A stretch of DNA of 64,000 nucleotides. Origin: Gammaproteobacteria bacterium (GTDB taxonomy: Bacteria > Pseudomonadota > Gammaproteobacteria > HK1). The stretch lies in the NCBI GenBank assembly GCA_012103455.1, contig WLWT01000003.1, positions 930,001-994,000 on the forward strand. Direction: 5' to 3'. Shown piece after piece: positions 9,604-18,895 of this stretch (position 1 is the stretch's first letter; the number at the start of each line of letters is the position of its first letter). The notes below the pieces were generated by a model that was given only the letters and a program-made list of their open reading frames with translations, had not been told where the DNA came from and searched no databases. The position numbers were made by a program, and so were the translations under genes.

Positions 9604-11092
9604 CTACTGCGTGCTCTGCGGTGCGGCTTGACCATCCGACACAACGTTGATGTATGCGATCTGCGAATGTTCAAGCGCTTTTCGCAGCGAGGATCCGTCC
9701 TGTGCATGCAGGGCCAGGGTACCGAAATGGCTCTACACAACGATCGTAGCGAGTAGGTTGTAGTTGGCAACCGATGAGCCGCTCTTGTTCAAACCGGTTG
9801 GATTATATCTGATGTTCCGCCGCATTCCAACGTACATCATTGGCCACGATGAACGATGGGACGTGCGCCGCGCCGCCATCACTCACCAAGGTCCACGGGC
9901 CGCTCTCTTCGATCACCGTTTGCATGATGCCGAAAAGCGTGACTGGGTGCAAAGGTGTGGCATCCTCGGCGGCCAGCGCCCGCCAGTGAGGGGGAGGGGT
10001 AAATACGAGAGCCTCTTGCACTTGTACGCCCCAACTTTCCCTACCAGCGGTTACCCCGCCGGCGGTTACATTACTCAAGCGTTCTTCTAGCGCCTTAGTT
10101 GTGAGCACCGGGTGACCGATCACGGGCTGGAACAAGTGGTCCCCAGCACGGCGCCGATCGGCCCGCAAGCCATCCATATCTGCAGCTAACGCGATGAACT
10201 GCACACTGTTCTTAAAGGGCGGGGTAGCGCCACAACCCAGGATGAAATCCAAGTGTTTAGCCGCCAGGACCACGGTGTCTGCTTCACCTACTACCTCAGC
10301 TAGCACAGGCCCTGTGCGGGGTTCTGCATGCCCCCGGGGACTTTCCGCCGCCAGGTAGGGAATATCTGCGCTTCGGCCAAGCGCGCGCAGGGCTGCGGCC
10401 AATGCCCCGCGGTTCGCGCTGGGGCCGGCGATGATCATGGGTTTTTTCGCCTCGCTAAGCAGCGCCGCTGCCCGTTCAATGCTGGCCATGTCCGCTGTTG
10501 CTAGGGGCGGCGGCGCAATTGGCATAGCCACTCCAGATCCTTCCGGCCAATCTCCTTCTAACAAATCGGTGGGCAAATTCACTTGCACCGGGCCCGGTGT
10601 TGGCGCCGCGCATAGAGCGAGGGCGCTAATGACACGCTCCAACATGGCGCCGCGGCTTTGCGGCGTCCAAGCCGCTTTAGTCACAGGCCGGGTCACAGCC
10701 GCCTGATCCATCTATTGAAAATGCCCCTCCCGGTTATTCAGTACTGGAGCGTGTCCACTCAGAATCACCAACGGGGACTCGCAACACTTGGCGGTGTATA
10801 GGGCTGAGACGGAATTGGCGTGACCTGGGCCCGCAGTCACCAGAGCCATGCCGGGCTCACCGGTAGTCCGTGCCCAACCATCGGCCATATGTACCGCTGC
10901 CGCTTCGTGACGCACGTGGACTATCTCGATCTGGGCGTCGATGAAGGTGTCATATAGCGCCATGATCTGATTGCTCGACAGTGAGAAGACACGCCGGATA
11001 CCGGATTGGCGCAAAAGCTTGGTGAAGAGGATTGCGCCTGTTGTCTTACTGATCCCCGGGGCGGTGTTGGTTCCCGTCGTTTGACTCATCAC
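9604..11092 (-). pseudogene. Decayed acetolactate-synthase-like thiamine-diphosphate enzyme
   Basis: Relic of a roughly 550-residue ThDP enzyme. The N-terminal domain reads well from ATG 11092 (VRHEAAAVHMADGWARTTGE). Lesion 1: a TAG at 10712-10714 sits in the conserved string GHFQ-stop-MDQAAVTRPVT, where homologs have a glutamate, so a single GAG-to-TAG change explains it. The middle domain then continues to SDGGA. Lesion 2: an in-frame deletion of about 70 residues removes most of the cofactor domain and joins it to FIVANDVRWNAAEHQI. Lesion 3: a TAA follows. Lesion 4: after PTRYDRCV the frame shifts, and the C-terminus TLALHAQDGSSLRKALEHSQ continues to a TAG at 9604. The gene is certainly non-functional; its exact substrate class is not assignable. 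Confidence 0.88.
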
Positions 11093-11155
11093 GACTTGCG
11101 CCCATCAAAAGAGCGCGATCCTACGTCAGTGCAACCCGCTTAGGCGAGATGTGGT

Positions 11156-13048
11156 TTATGCCAGGCGGTAAATAGTGACCGTCCGAGCTTTGCCGCGGAT
11201 GGGCACTTCGCCCAACTCGGTGGGAACAAACTCTACGCCGCCCAGTTCCACCGCTCTTCTCGACGCGATAATCCTGGATCCGTGTTGTTTGTTGAGTTGT
11301 TCGAGGCGGGCGGAGAGGTTCACCGCGTCGCCGTGGATGGTGTAATCCGCGCGCTCGGCCGAGCCCACCGCCGCTGCTACCACTTCACCGGTGTTGACCC
11401 CTATACGCACGCCCAGCCGCAGGCCACTGCCGAAGGTCGCTTGTTGTACCGACTCGTTAATGGCGATGGCGGCGCGCAGGGCGCAGGCGGCGTGGTCGGG
11501 ATTGCCCTTGGGCACATTGAAGGCGGCCAGCATGGCATCGCCTTGAAATTGCATGACAACACCCCGGTGGGCACGGATGTGGGCCTCGACGATGGTGAAG
11601 AATTCGCTGAGTAACGTGACTAACTCGGCCGGCGAACACTGCTCGCCGATGGAGGTAAATCCTTCTATATCGAGATATAGAAGCGTGGCTTCACTGAGCT
11701 GGGGTTGTGCCACTTGGCCCTCCGATACCAGCGCGCTTACCAGTTCGCGGGGCACGAAGCGCACTACGGCGTCCAGGGCGCGAGTCATCCGCAGCATGGC
11801 GGTGGAGAGGGATTTGACCTCCTGTACACCCGAGCGCACGTAACGGACTTTGGCAAATTCCAGCGCCTCTATATGATGGAGTTGATCCACCAGCGCCGAC
11901 AGGGGCCGGTCTATGAGCCGGCGCGACAGCGCTAGCGCCACAATACCGATTGTCGCCACCAATAGGATCAAGCCGAGGGCCAGACGCTCGGTACTTTTCT
12001 CGATAGTGCCCAAAAAATCCGATTCGGGAATAACTGTGACCACTAACCAGTTGGAGTTGGGTACCGGCGACACACCGATGTAGTGGACGTCGCCGCCGCC
12101 GCTCAGGGCGGCGCGTACTTGGATTTGCCGGTTCAGGGCCGTGATATCTACGGCCTCAGCGTTCAACGTGTTGCGCACCGTATCCAGCATGACGCCCATG
12201 TGCTGTGGTGGCGTGTGGGTAGCGACGCGGTTCCAGGCGCGGTCGGTGATGAATACGGTGCCGCTTCGGCCCACCGAAAGGGTGCGCAGGAATTTCTCGA
12301 TACGATCGAGTGCCACCGATACGCTGAGCACACCGACGAATTCATCAAAAACCCGCAGAGGCAGCGCGGCGCTGACCGCCGGTCTTGCGTCTAGTGGTAG
12401 TGAGTGAATGCTGGTCCATTTCACCTGATTGGCGTCCTCCTCGGCAGCGCCGAGTTCGTACCAAGGCAAGGTGGTGGCGAGGAGATTAGAGGCGGTGATC
12501 TCGCGACGTTGGAACCAGATATCGCCATCGCCCACCGTGTAGTGGTCGATGCGCTGCTCGCCCATACCACTATCTTTGTCGAATTTGCTGAGTTCTACCA
12601 TCTGAACGGAGCCGTCTTCGCCTTGGCGGGCGCCGAATAAAGTGCCGTCCGGAAAGCCCACTGACACCCAAGACAGGTTGGGATGGGATTGCAGATGGGC
12701 GAGGAATAGAAACTCGCGCTTGGCTGCATCGGTGCTGGAAATCACCCGTTGGAAGAGAATGGTGTGCAGGGCGCGCAGATTGGCGCTGGCATTGCTGAAC
12801 TGCTCGCCGATTTCCCGCGTCACCCTGGCGACGATTTCCCGATCCAGTTCCTGTACCGCTTGATCGATGCCAGCGCGCGCGGTGAGAAACCATGAAATAT
12901 GCACCACCGCGGCAGTCGCGATGACGGTCACTAGCGTGGTCAGAGCGAGTATAAGGCGCAGGCTGAGCCCGCGCTCTTGCTCTTGTGCGCCGCTGCCTTG
13001 GGCGTTTTCGCCACTGCCTTGGGTTTTTTCGATGGTCGGTACGTTCAC
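11156..13048 (-). CDS. Membrane Cache-sensor class III adenylate/guanylate cyclase
   Basis: Receptor-type nucleotide cyclase. From GTG 13048 (preceded by AAGG seven bases upstream) the protein has about 630 residues. A transmembrane helix near residues 35-57 is followed by a periplasmic Cache-like sensor of about 230 residues. A second transmembrane helix, a HAMP-like linker and a C-terminal class III cyclase domain follow. Metal-binding aspartates are visible in YLDIEGFTSI and FQGDAMLAAF; GERADYTIHGD-like motif AERADYTIHGDAVNLSARL supports adenylate cyclase. The frame is open upstream to 13360 but overlaps trmL. The ligand is unknown. Confidence 0.88.
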   Translation of the reverse strand: MNVPTIEKTQGSGENAQGSGAQEQERGLSLRLILALTTLVTVIATAAVVHISWFLTARAGIDQAVQELDREIVARVTREIGEQFSNASANLRALHTILFQRVISSTDAAKREFLFLAHLQSHPNLSWVSVGFPDGTLFGARQGEDGSVQMVELSKFDKDSGMGEQRIDHYTVGDGDIWFQRREITASNLLATTLPWYELGAAEEDANQVKWTSIHSLPLDARPAVSAALPLRVFDEFVGVLSVSVALDRIEKFLRTLSVGRSGTVFITDRAWNRVATHTPPQHMGVMLDTVRNTLNAEAVDITALNRQIQVRAALSGGGDVHYIGVSPVPNSNWLVVTVIPESDFLGTIEKSTERLALGLILLVATIGIVALALSRRLIDRPLSALVDQLHHIEALEFAKVRYVRSGVQEVKSLSTAMLRMTRALDAVVRFVPRELVSALVSEGQVAQPQLSEATLLYLDIEGFTSIGEQCSPAELVTLLSEFFTIVEAHIRAHRGVVMQFQGDAMLAAFNVPKGNPDHAACALRAAIAINESVQQATFGSGLRLGVRIGVNTGEVVAAAVGSAERADYTIHGDAVNLSARLEQLNKQHGSRIIASRRAVELGGVEFVPTELGEVPIRGKARTVTIYRLA

Positions 13049-13127
13049 GATGCAGCCTTGGGCTGAGTGGGCCGCCGCGGCGTTCCTCGCATAGGTGTGA
13101 TGTTCCGCTTGCTCATAAACCGTTCCT

Positions 13128-13601
13128 TCATCGTGCACCACCCGCGCCGGCGAATTGCAGTTGCCGCCAAGCTTCGTAGCAGGCGATGGCGACGGCATTT
13201 GACAGGTTGAGACTGCGCACTTTGGGGCGCATCGGGATCCGCACCACATGATGGCACACGCCGCTGTCCAACAATTCTTCGGGCAGTCCCCGCGTCTCCG
13301 GGCCAAACAGTAGCGTATCTGATAAGCGGTAACAGATGTCGGTGTGAGCGAGGGTGCCACGGGTCGAAAAAGCGATCAGCCGCCGGGGCGCGGTAGAACG
13401 GCTGAAACTGGTCCAGTCATGATGGCGGGTAACCGTGGAGAACTCGTGGTAGTCCAGGCCCGCGCGGCGTAAGTCCCGGTCATCCATGGAAAACCCGATC
13501 GGTTCTATAAGATGCAATTGAGCCCCGGTATTGGCGCATAGGCGTATAATATTGCCGGTGTTGGGTGGGATCTCGGGCTCGAACAGGGCGACTTCGATCA
13601 T
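13128..13601 (-). CDS. trmL: TrmL, tRNA (cytidine/uridine-34 2'-O)-methyltransferase
   Basis: SPOUT methyltransferase modifying the wobble base of tRNA-Leu. ATG 13601 gives 157 residues, beginning MIEVALFEPEIPPNTGN as is standard for the family. The knotted C-terminal motifs GPETRGLPEELL, RIPM and SLNLSNAVAIA are all intact. The open frame to 13778 is an antisense extension through pyrD and is rejected. Its start codon overlaps the divergent pyrD start in a shared CATG. Confidence 0.95.
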   Translation of the reverse strand: MIEVALFEPEIPPNTGNIIRLCANTGAQLHLIEPIGFSMDDRDLRRAGLDYHEFSTVTRHHDWTSFSRSTAPRRLIAFSTRGTLAHTDICYRLSDTLLFGPETRGLPEELLDSGVCHHVVRIPMRPKVRSLNLSNAVAIACYEAWRQLQFAGAGGAR

Positions 13602-14592
13602 GCCAGGACTCGACCATGACAAAAAGCGCCTGCAACGGCTGCGGGTGAATCTCTGCGGGCTATCGATGGACTCACCGGTGGTGCTGCTGTCCGGGTGTGT
13701 AGGCTTCGGCGAAGAGTATACGCGGGTAGCCGGTTTCTCCAACCGCGATGTGGGGGCCATCTGTCTGAAAGGTACCACCTTGGCGCCGCGGCTCGGTAAT
13801 CCCGCTCACCGGGTATATGAAACGACCGCCGGCATGTTGAACTCCATTGGCCTGCAAAACCCCGGGGCCAAGCATGTGGTAGAGCGCATCTTGCCGGCCC
13901 TGGACTTCAGTGAAACCCGCTTCATCGCTAACCTGTCCGGCTCGTCGGTGCAGGAGTACGCCGCTGTCACCGAATTATTCGATGACAGTCCCATCGATGC
14001 CATGGAGATCAACATCTCCTGTCCCAACGTGCACCAGGGCGGCATGATCTTCGGCAATGATCCGCACATGTGCGCCCGGGTTGTGGAAGCGTGCCGGGCG
14101 AAGACGCGCAAGCCGCTCATCGTCAAGTTATCGCCCAATCAAACAGATATTGCCGAAAGTGCCAGGCGGGTTATAGAGGCCGGTGCCGATGGGCTGGCGG
14201 TGGTTAATACTTTCATGGGCATGGCTATCGATATCGACAACAGGCGCCCGGTCATCGGGCAGAACACCGCCGGCTTGTCCGGCCCGGCTATCAAGCCGAT
14301 GGCGCTGCTCAAGGTGCACCAAGTCTACCAGGTGGCGCGCCATCACCAGGTGCCGATCATTGGCCAAGGCGGCATCGTCAGCGGTACTGACGCGCTGGAA
14401 TTCATTATCGCTGGCGCCAGTGCGGTGGGTGTGGGCACGGCGCTGTTCTACGAGCCCCTGGTGTGCAAGAGCATCAACGCGCAGATAGACCAATATCTCA
14501 CCGAAGCCGGGCTGAATTCGGTGAGCGAGTTGACGGGGACGTTGGAATTGAACGCACCGCCTGTTGCTTTGTTGAAGGAGGTGGCGCAGTAG
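13600..14592 (+). CDS. pyrD: Dihydroorotate dehydrogenase family protein (class 1B type)
   Basis: FMN enzyme with a TIM-barrel of the class 1 dihydroorotate dehydrogenase family. The catalytic loop INISCPNVHQGG carries cysteine as base, the class 1B feature; other motifs are ICLKGTT, KLSPNQTDI and the FMN-phosphate loops GQGGIVSG and GASAVGVGTA. No pyrK electron-transfer partner is seen nearby, so the electron acceptor is open. The start is ATG 13600 or GTG 13645; the latter would begin VNLCGLSMDSPV, matching typical N-termini. A role in pyrimidine synthesis is likely but not proven. Confidence 0.88.
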   Translation: MPGLDHDKKRLQRLRVNLCGLSMDSPVVLLSGCVGFGEEYTRVAGFSNRDVGAICLKGTTLAPRLGNPAHRVYETTAGMLNSIGLQNPGAKHVVERILPALDFSETRFIANLSGSSVQEYAAVTELFDDSPIDAMEINISCPNVHQGGMIFGNDPHMCARVVEACRAKTRKPLIVKLSPNQTDIAESARRVIEAGADGLAVVNTFMGMAIDIDNRRPVIGQNTAGLSGPAIKPMALLKVHQVYQVARHHQVPIIGQGGIVSGTDALEFIIAGASAVGVGTALFYEPLVCKSINAQIDQYLTEAGLNSVSELTGTLELNAPPVALLKEVAQ

Positions 14593-14927
14593 GTTCCACC
14601 AGGCCGAATACCGCCGCGGCTACCAACCCGCAGAGTATAGAAGGCCGGTGCGGGCGCAGAGATTTTTCGTGCTCGCATGACGCGCTAGACGAGAACCAAT
14701 TCATTGATTTTCTATAAACTTGGACTCTAACAGCCGTCGATTGTGTAGGACGCATTGGTCCGTCACTGATGCAGCATTCAGCATTGAGGTTTACTCTCAT
14801 TGGTGGCTGGACTGGCCAGGTTCCGCCAAGCAATGCTTGGTAGCAGTCAAGAATGTGCGTGCCGAAAAAAGATGCCACGCCATCTACCAGCACCCCGGCT
14901 CCAATCGAATCACAGTTAGGAAAATCC

Positions 14928-16529
14928 ATGGACTTTAGTGCTTATCCATTCGCCACCCACCGGCTACCGATGTATGCCGCTAACGGTGCTGTCGCCACCA
15001 GTCAGCCGTTGGCCGCGCAGGCTGGATTGGCCATGCTGCGCGCGGGCGGTAATGCGGTGGATGCCGCCATTGCCACCGCCGCCGCGCTGACCGTGGTGGA
15101 GCCCACCTCGAACGGTATCGGTAGCGATGCCTTCGCGCTCATCTGGAAGGATGGACAGTTATACGGGTTGAACGCTTCGGGGCGAGCTAGCGCCCAATTC
15201 GATGCACAGGCTCTGCGGGCTGCCGGTCACGATGCCGTGCCGGCCCATGGCTGGGAGGCGGTGACGGTACCCGGTTGTGTGGATGCGTGGCGGGCGGCGA
15301 ACGAGCGGTTCGGTGCCTTACCCCTGTCCCGCTTGTTGCAGCCGGCGATCGATTTAGCCAGGGATGGGTTCCCGGTGTCCCCGGTGGTCGCCTTCTTTTG
15401 GGCGCGGGCTGCGATGGAATACGCAACATTGGCCGGGGTGCAGTTCGATGGTTGGCGCGAAGCGTTCTTGCGCGACGGCAAACCGCCCGCGGTGGGGGAG
15501 CGCTGGTGCTTGCCGGGACACGCGCAGACGTTGAGCGCACTGGCGCAGCGCGGGCCGCGGGATTTCTATGAGGGTGCCATCGCCGAGCGCATCGTGGCCT
15601 TCTCGCAGGCGACGGGCGGTGTCTTCAGCGCTGATGATTTGGCTGGGCACCACAGCGAGTGGGTACAGCCCATCAGTACCCGCTTGCGCGGCTACGAAGT
15701 GTGGGAGATCCCGCCCAATGGGGCCGGCATTGCTGCATTACAGGCAATAGCGATGATGGACGGACTGCCGGTGGCGCAAGACCATGTGGATGCGAACGGT
15801 TGGCATCAAGCTATCGAGGCAATGAAACTCGCCTACGCGGACGCCGCCCGGTTCGTGGCCGATCCCGCCTGTGGTCCGGTGCCTACAGCCGCTTTGTTGG
15901 CCGATGATTACATCGCTTCGCGCCGCCGCCTGATCGGCGGCGAAGCGGGCACACCCCTGGCCGGCACACCACCCCAAGGCGGTACGGTTTATCTTTGCAG
16001 CGCCGATCGCGATGGCATGATGGTGAGCTTCATTCAGTCGAATTTCGAGGGCTTCGGTAGCGGCGTAGTGGTGCCGGGCGCGGGGATCTCCATGCAAAAC
16101 CGCGGTATCGGTTTTACCCTGGAGAAGGGGCATTTGAATGAAGCCGCACCGGGAAAGAGGCCTTATCACACCATCATCCCCGGATTTTTGACGCGCGGCG
16201 CCGAGGCGCTGGGTCCTTTCGGTGTGATGGGTGGCTTCATGCAGCCACAAGGCCATCTGCAAGTGGTGTTGGGCACGGTGGATCACGGGTTGAATGCGCA
16301 GGCCGTATTGGATGCGCCCAGATGGCGCGTGGAAGGCGGTAAAACGGTGTCCGTTGATAGCCGTACCCCCGCTGCCGTCGCCGCTGCGCTGAGCGCCAGA
16401 GGACACGATGTACAAAGACCCGAGCTGGACATCGGCTTTGGCCGCGGCCAGATCATCTGGCGTTTGGCCGATGGTGTCTATGAGGTAGGTACCGAATGGC
16501 GCGCCGATGGAGTGGCGGCGGTCTACTGA
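14928..16529 (+). CDS. ggt: Gamma-glutamyltransferase family Ntn-hydrolase
   Basis: Single-chain precursor of the gamma-glutamyltranspeptidase family that cleaves itself into two subunits. ATG 14928 with AGGA upstream gives 533 residues. The large-subunit start contains GGNAVDAAIATAAALTVVEP, and the self-cleavage threonine is the T of QGGTVYLCSADRDG. The small subunit has GVMGGFMQPQGHLQV. No signal peptide is seen, so the enzyme may be cytoplasmic. Related members hydrolyse other amides, so glutathione is only the default substrate. The 3' end overlaps the convergent glcF end by 7 bases. Confidence 0.88.
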   Translation: MDFSAYPFATHRLPMYAANGAVATSQPLAAQAGLAMLRAGGNAVDAAIATAAALTVVEPTSNGIGSDAFALIWKDGQLYGLNASGRASAQFDAQALRAAGHDAVPAHGWEAVTVPGCVDAWRAANERFGALPLSRLLQPAIDLARDGFPVSPVVAFFWARAAMEYATLAGVQFDGWREAFLRDGKPPAVGERWCLPGHAQTLSALAQRGPRDFYEGAIAERIVAFSQATGGVFSADDLAGHHSEWVQPISTRLRGYEVWEIPPNGAGIAALQAIAMMDGLPVAQDHVDANGWHQAIEAMKLAYADAARFVADPACGPVPTAALLADDYIASRRRLIGGEAGTPLAGTPPQGGTVYLCSADRDGMMVSFIQSNFEGFGSGVVVPGAGISMQNRGIGFTLEKGHLNEAAPGKRPYHTIIPGFLTRGAEALGPFGVMGGFMQPQGHLQVVLGTVDHGLNAQAVLDAPRWRVEGGKTVSVDSRTPAAVAAALSARGHDVQRPELDIGFGRGQIIWRLADGVYEVGTEWRADGVAAVY

Positions 16530-17791
16530 TCGGCAGGCTCTTGGCAATCCTCTTGCGCTGGGCGAAGCGCCTGGTCAAGCGCCTCGATCCAGTGCATCAC
16601 GGGCCGCTCGGTGCCGCTTTGCAGGTGGTGCATACAGCCGATATTGGCGGTCAGTATATGGGTGGGTCCGCCCCGTTCCAGATGGTTGAGTTTACGCTCG
16701 CGCAACTGTTCGGAAAGCGCCGGTTGCAGCAGTGAGTAGGTGCCGGCGGAGCCGCAGCACAAGTGCGTTTCGGCGTTGGCCGTCAAGGTGACGTCGAGGC
16801 GGCGCAAGATACCCTCCACCACACCGGGCAGTTGTTGTGCATGCTGCAACGAGCAGGGCGGATGGTAGGACCAGCAGGCTTGTTCCAAGCCGGTTAAAGG
16901 GAGTGTTTCTATCGCTTCTTTAGCCATGATCTCCGCGAGGTCGAAGGTGTGGTCGCTAACGCGCCGTGCTTTGGCCTGGTATCGCGGATCGTCGGCTAAC
17001 AGCTGAGGGTATTCCTTGACCATGGTGCCGCAGCCGCTGGCCGTCATAACGATGGCTTCCAGACCCTCGTCCAACGCTTTACACCAGGCATCGACATTAG
17101 CTCTTGCGTGGGTTTTGGCTGCGTCCGCCGCGTCCATGTGATGGTCCACTGCCCCGCAACAGGCGCTGCCGGCGCGAAGTTCAAGCGTGATGCCAAGCCG
17201 GTGCAGGACCCGCGCAGCGGCGGCGTTGATGCGCGGACCCAGCACTGGCTGCACACATCCGCCCAACACGGCCATGCGCCGCCGGTGGCTGGATCCGGGC
17301 TGCTCGCTTGGCCAAGGTCCGGCCGGTTCAGGTAGTTTGAATTGGCGGGACAAACGCTCGGGCAAAAGCCATTTGAAGGCGTGCCCTACGGAGAATATGG
17401 CGGCGAATAACGACGGACTGGTCAGCACTGTGCGCATGGTTGCGCGCGCTACTCGTTCGCCAAGGCTGCGCCCCACCTGCCCGTGCACCACCGCCCGGCC
17501 TATATCCACTAACTCGCCGTAGCGCACGCCCGAGGGGCAGGTGGTCTCGCAATTTCTGCACGTAAGGCAACGGTCCAGGTGTAATTGGGTCACCGTTGTC
17601 GCCGCTTCGCCTTCTAATAGTTGTTTGATGAGATAGATGCGCCCGCGCGGACCGTCCAGCTCATCGCCCAGTAGCTGATAAGTGGGGCAGGTGGCATTGC
17701 AAAAGCCGCAATGTACGCAGCTACGCAAGATGGCGTCAGCCCGCTGGCCGCGGGGCGTATCGCGAATGAAGTCTGCAAGATTTGTTTGCAC
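16523..17791 (-). CDS. glcF: GlcF, glycolate oxidase iron-sulfur subunit
   Basis: Electron-transfer subunit of glycolate dehydrogenase at the inner membrane. The 422-residue protein has two N-terminal 4Fe-4S clusters, CVHCGFCNATCPTY and CLTCRNCETTCPSG, and two CCG domains with SACCGAVDHH and CCGSAGTYSLL. It is the last gene of the minus-strand glcD-glcE-glcF operon, 22 bases after glcE. Confidence 0.95.
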   Translation of the reverse strand: MQTNLADFIRDTPRGQRADAILRSCVHCGFCNATCPTYQLLGDELDGPRGRIYLIKQLLEGEAATTVTQLHLDRCLTCRNCETTCPSGVRYGELVDIGRAVVHGQVGRSLGERVARATMRTVLTSPSLFAAIFSVGHAFKWLLPERLSRQFKLPEPAGPWPSEQPGSSHRRRMAVLGGCVQPVLGPRINAAAARVLHRLGITLELRAGSACCGAVDHHMDAADAAKTHARANVDAWCKALDEGLEAIVMTASGCGTMVKEYPQLLADDPRYQAKARRVSDHTFDLAEIMAKEAIETLPLTGLEQACWSYHPPCSLQHAQQLPGVVEGILRRLDVTLTANAETHLCCGSAGTYSLLQPALSEQLRERKLNHLERGGPTHILTANIGCMHHLQSGTERPVMHWIEALDQALRPAQEDCQEPADQ

Positions 17792-17813
17792 GTAAACTCT
17801 CGCGGTGGCGTGG

Positions 17814-18890
17814 TCAGAGGTCCGGGTGCATGCGTCCGGGGTTCAATATCCGTTTGGGATCAAACGCGGTTTTCAGCTTTTTGTGTAGCGCGAGCAAAGT
17901 CGCGTGCGGCCCCAGCGCGCGTTCGTGCACCGGGCCTTTAATGCAGGCCGCATGACCGCCCGCGGCCGCTGCCGCCGCGCGGATCACACTGCCCTCGGCG
18001 CGGCTGCGCAACCAACGCTGGCTGCCGCCCCAGTCGTGCAACCAGTGGCCAGCCACGGGCAACGGTGGCACCGCCGGCGGCAACGCTAGCCGCCAAAGAG
18101 GCGCATCACCGGTGAAGAACGGGTTTTTTTGGTCGGCCAATTGCCGCCACCAAGCAGCATCATGCACTAACGTCTCCCCGCCGATTTCCCGACTGGCGGC
18201 CGCTACCCCGGCGGCGGAGCCGGATAAGCGAATGTAAACCCGGCCGTCGTGATAGGCCAAGCCGGACAGAGGGAACGGCTCGCCACCGAGCGCAGCCATC
18301 TTCTCGAGGGCCTGCGTCTCATCGAGTTCCAACACCCGGGTGATGTTCACAGCCGGGCGTGGCAACACTTTCATACTGGCTTCGAGCAGCACACCGAGGG
18401 TGCCGTGGGCGCCCACCATCAGGCGGGCGATGTCGTAGCCGGCGACATTCTTCATCACCTCGCCGCCAAAATGCAGGTTTTCGCCGCGGCCATTGATGAT
18501 GCGCACCCCCAGCACCAAATCTCTGGCGGCACCAGCGAAGGGGCGGCGTGGCCCGGACAAGCCGCACGCCAACACGCCGCCCAAGGTGTCGCCCTCGCCG
18601 AGGTGCGGTGGCTCGAAAGGCAACATCTGGCCGGCTTCTTCCAGGGCCGCTTCTAGGTCGCTAAGCGGGGTACCGGCGCGGGCGCTCAGCACCAGCTCGG
18701 TGGGTTCGAAGGTAGTGATGCCGCGGTGATGAATCACCGATAGCGCCTCTCCTTGCACCGGTAATCCCGACTGCGCTTTGGAGCCCGAGCCTTCTATACG
18801 CAGCGGCGTGCCTTCGTGGTAGGCGGTCAGTACTGCCTGGGTCAGCTCATCGGAGGCGTCCAAGGCCGAGTTGCTCGGTGCGCTAGACAC
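17814..18890 (-). CDS. glcE: GlcE, glycolate oxidase FAD-binding subunit
   Basis: Second flavin subunit of glycolate oxidase. GTG 18890, five bases after the glcD stop, gives 358 residues, the usual size. The FAD-binding_4 fold is recognisable by RIEGSGSKAQSG, the loop GEGDTLGGVLACGLSGPRR and NVAGYDIARLMVGAHGTLGV; the C-terminus ends FDPKRILNPGRMHPDL. A longer frame to 19139 overlaps glcD and is rejected. Confidence 0.92.
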   Translation of the reverse strand: MSSAPSNSALDASDELTQAVLTAYHEGTPLRIEGSGSKAQSGLPVQGEALSVIHHRGITTFEPTELVLSARAGTPLSDLEAALEEAGQMLPFEPPHLGEGDTLGGVLACGLSGPRRPFAGAARDLVLGVRIINGRGENLHFGGEVMKNVAGYDIARLMVGAHGTLGVLLEASMKVLPRPAVNITRVLELDETQALEKMAALGGEPFPLSGLAYHDGRVYIRLSGSAAGVAAASREIGGETLVHDAAWWRQLADQKNPFFTGDAPLWRLALPPAVPPLPVAGHWLHDWGGSQRWLRSRAEGSVIRAAAAAAGGHAACIKGPVHERALGPHATLLALHKKLKTAFDPKRILNPGRMHPDL

Positions 18891-18895
18891 GGTTA

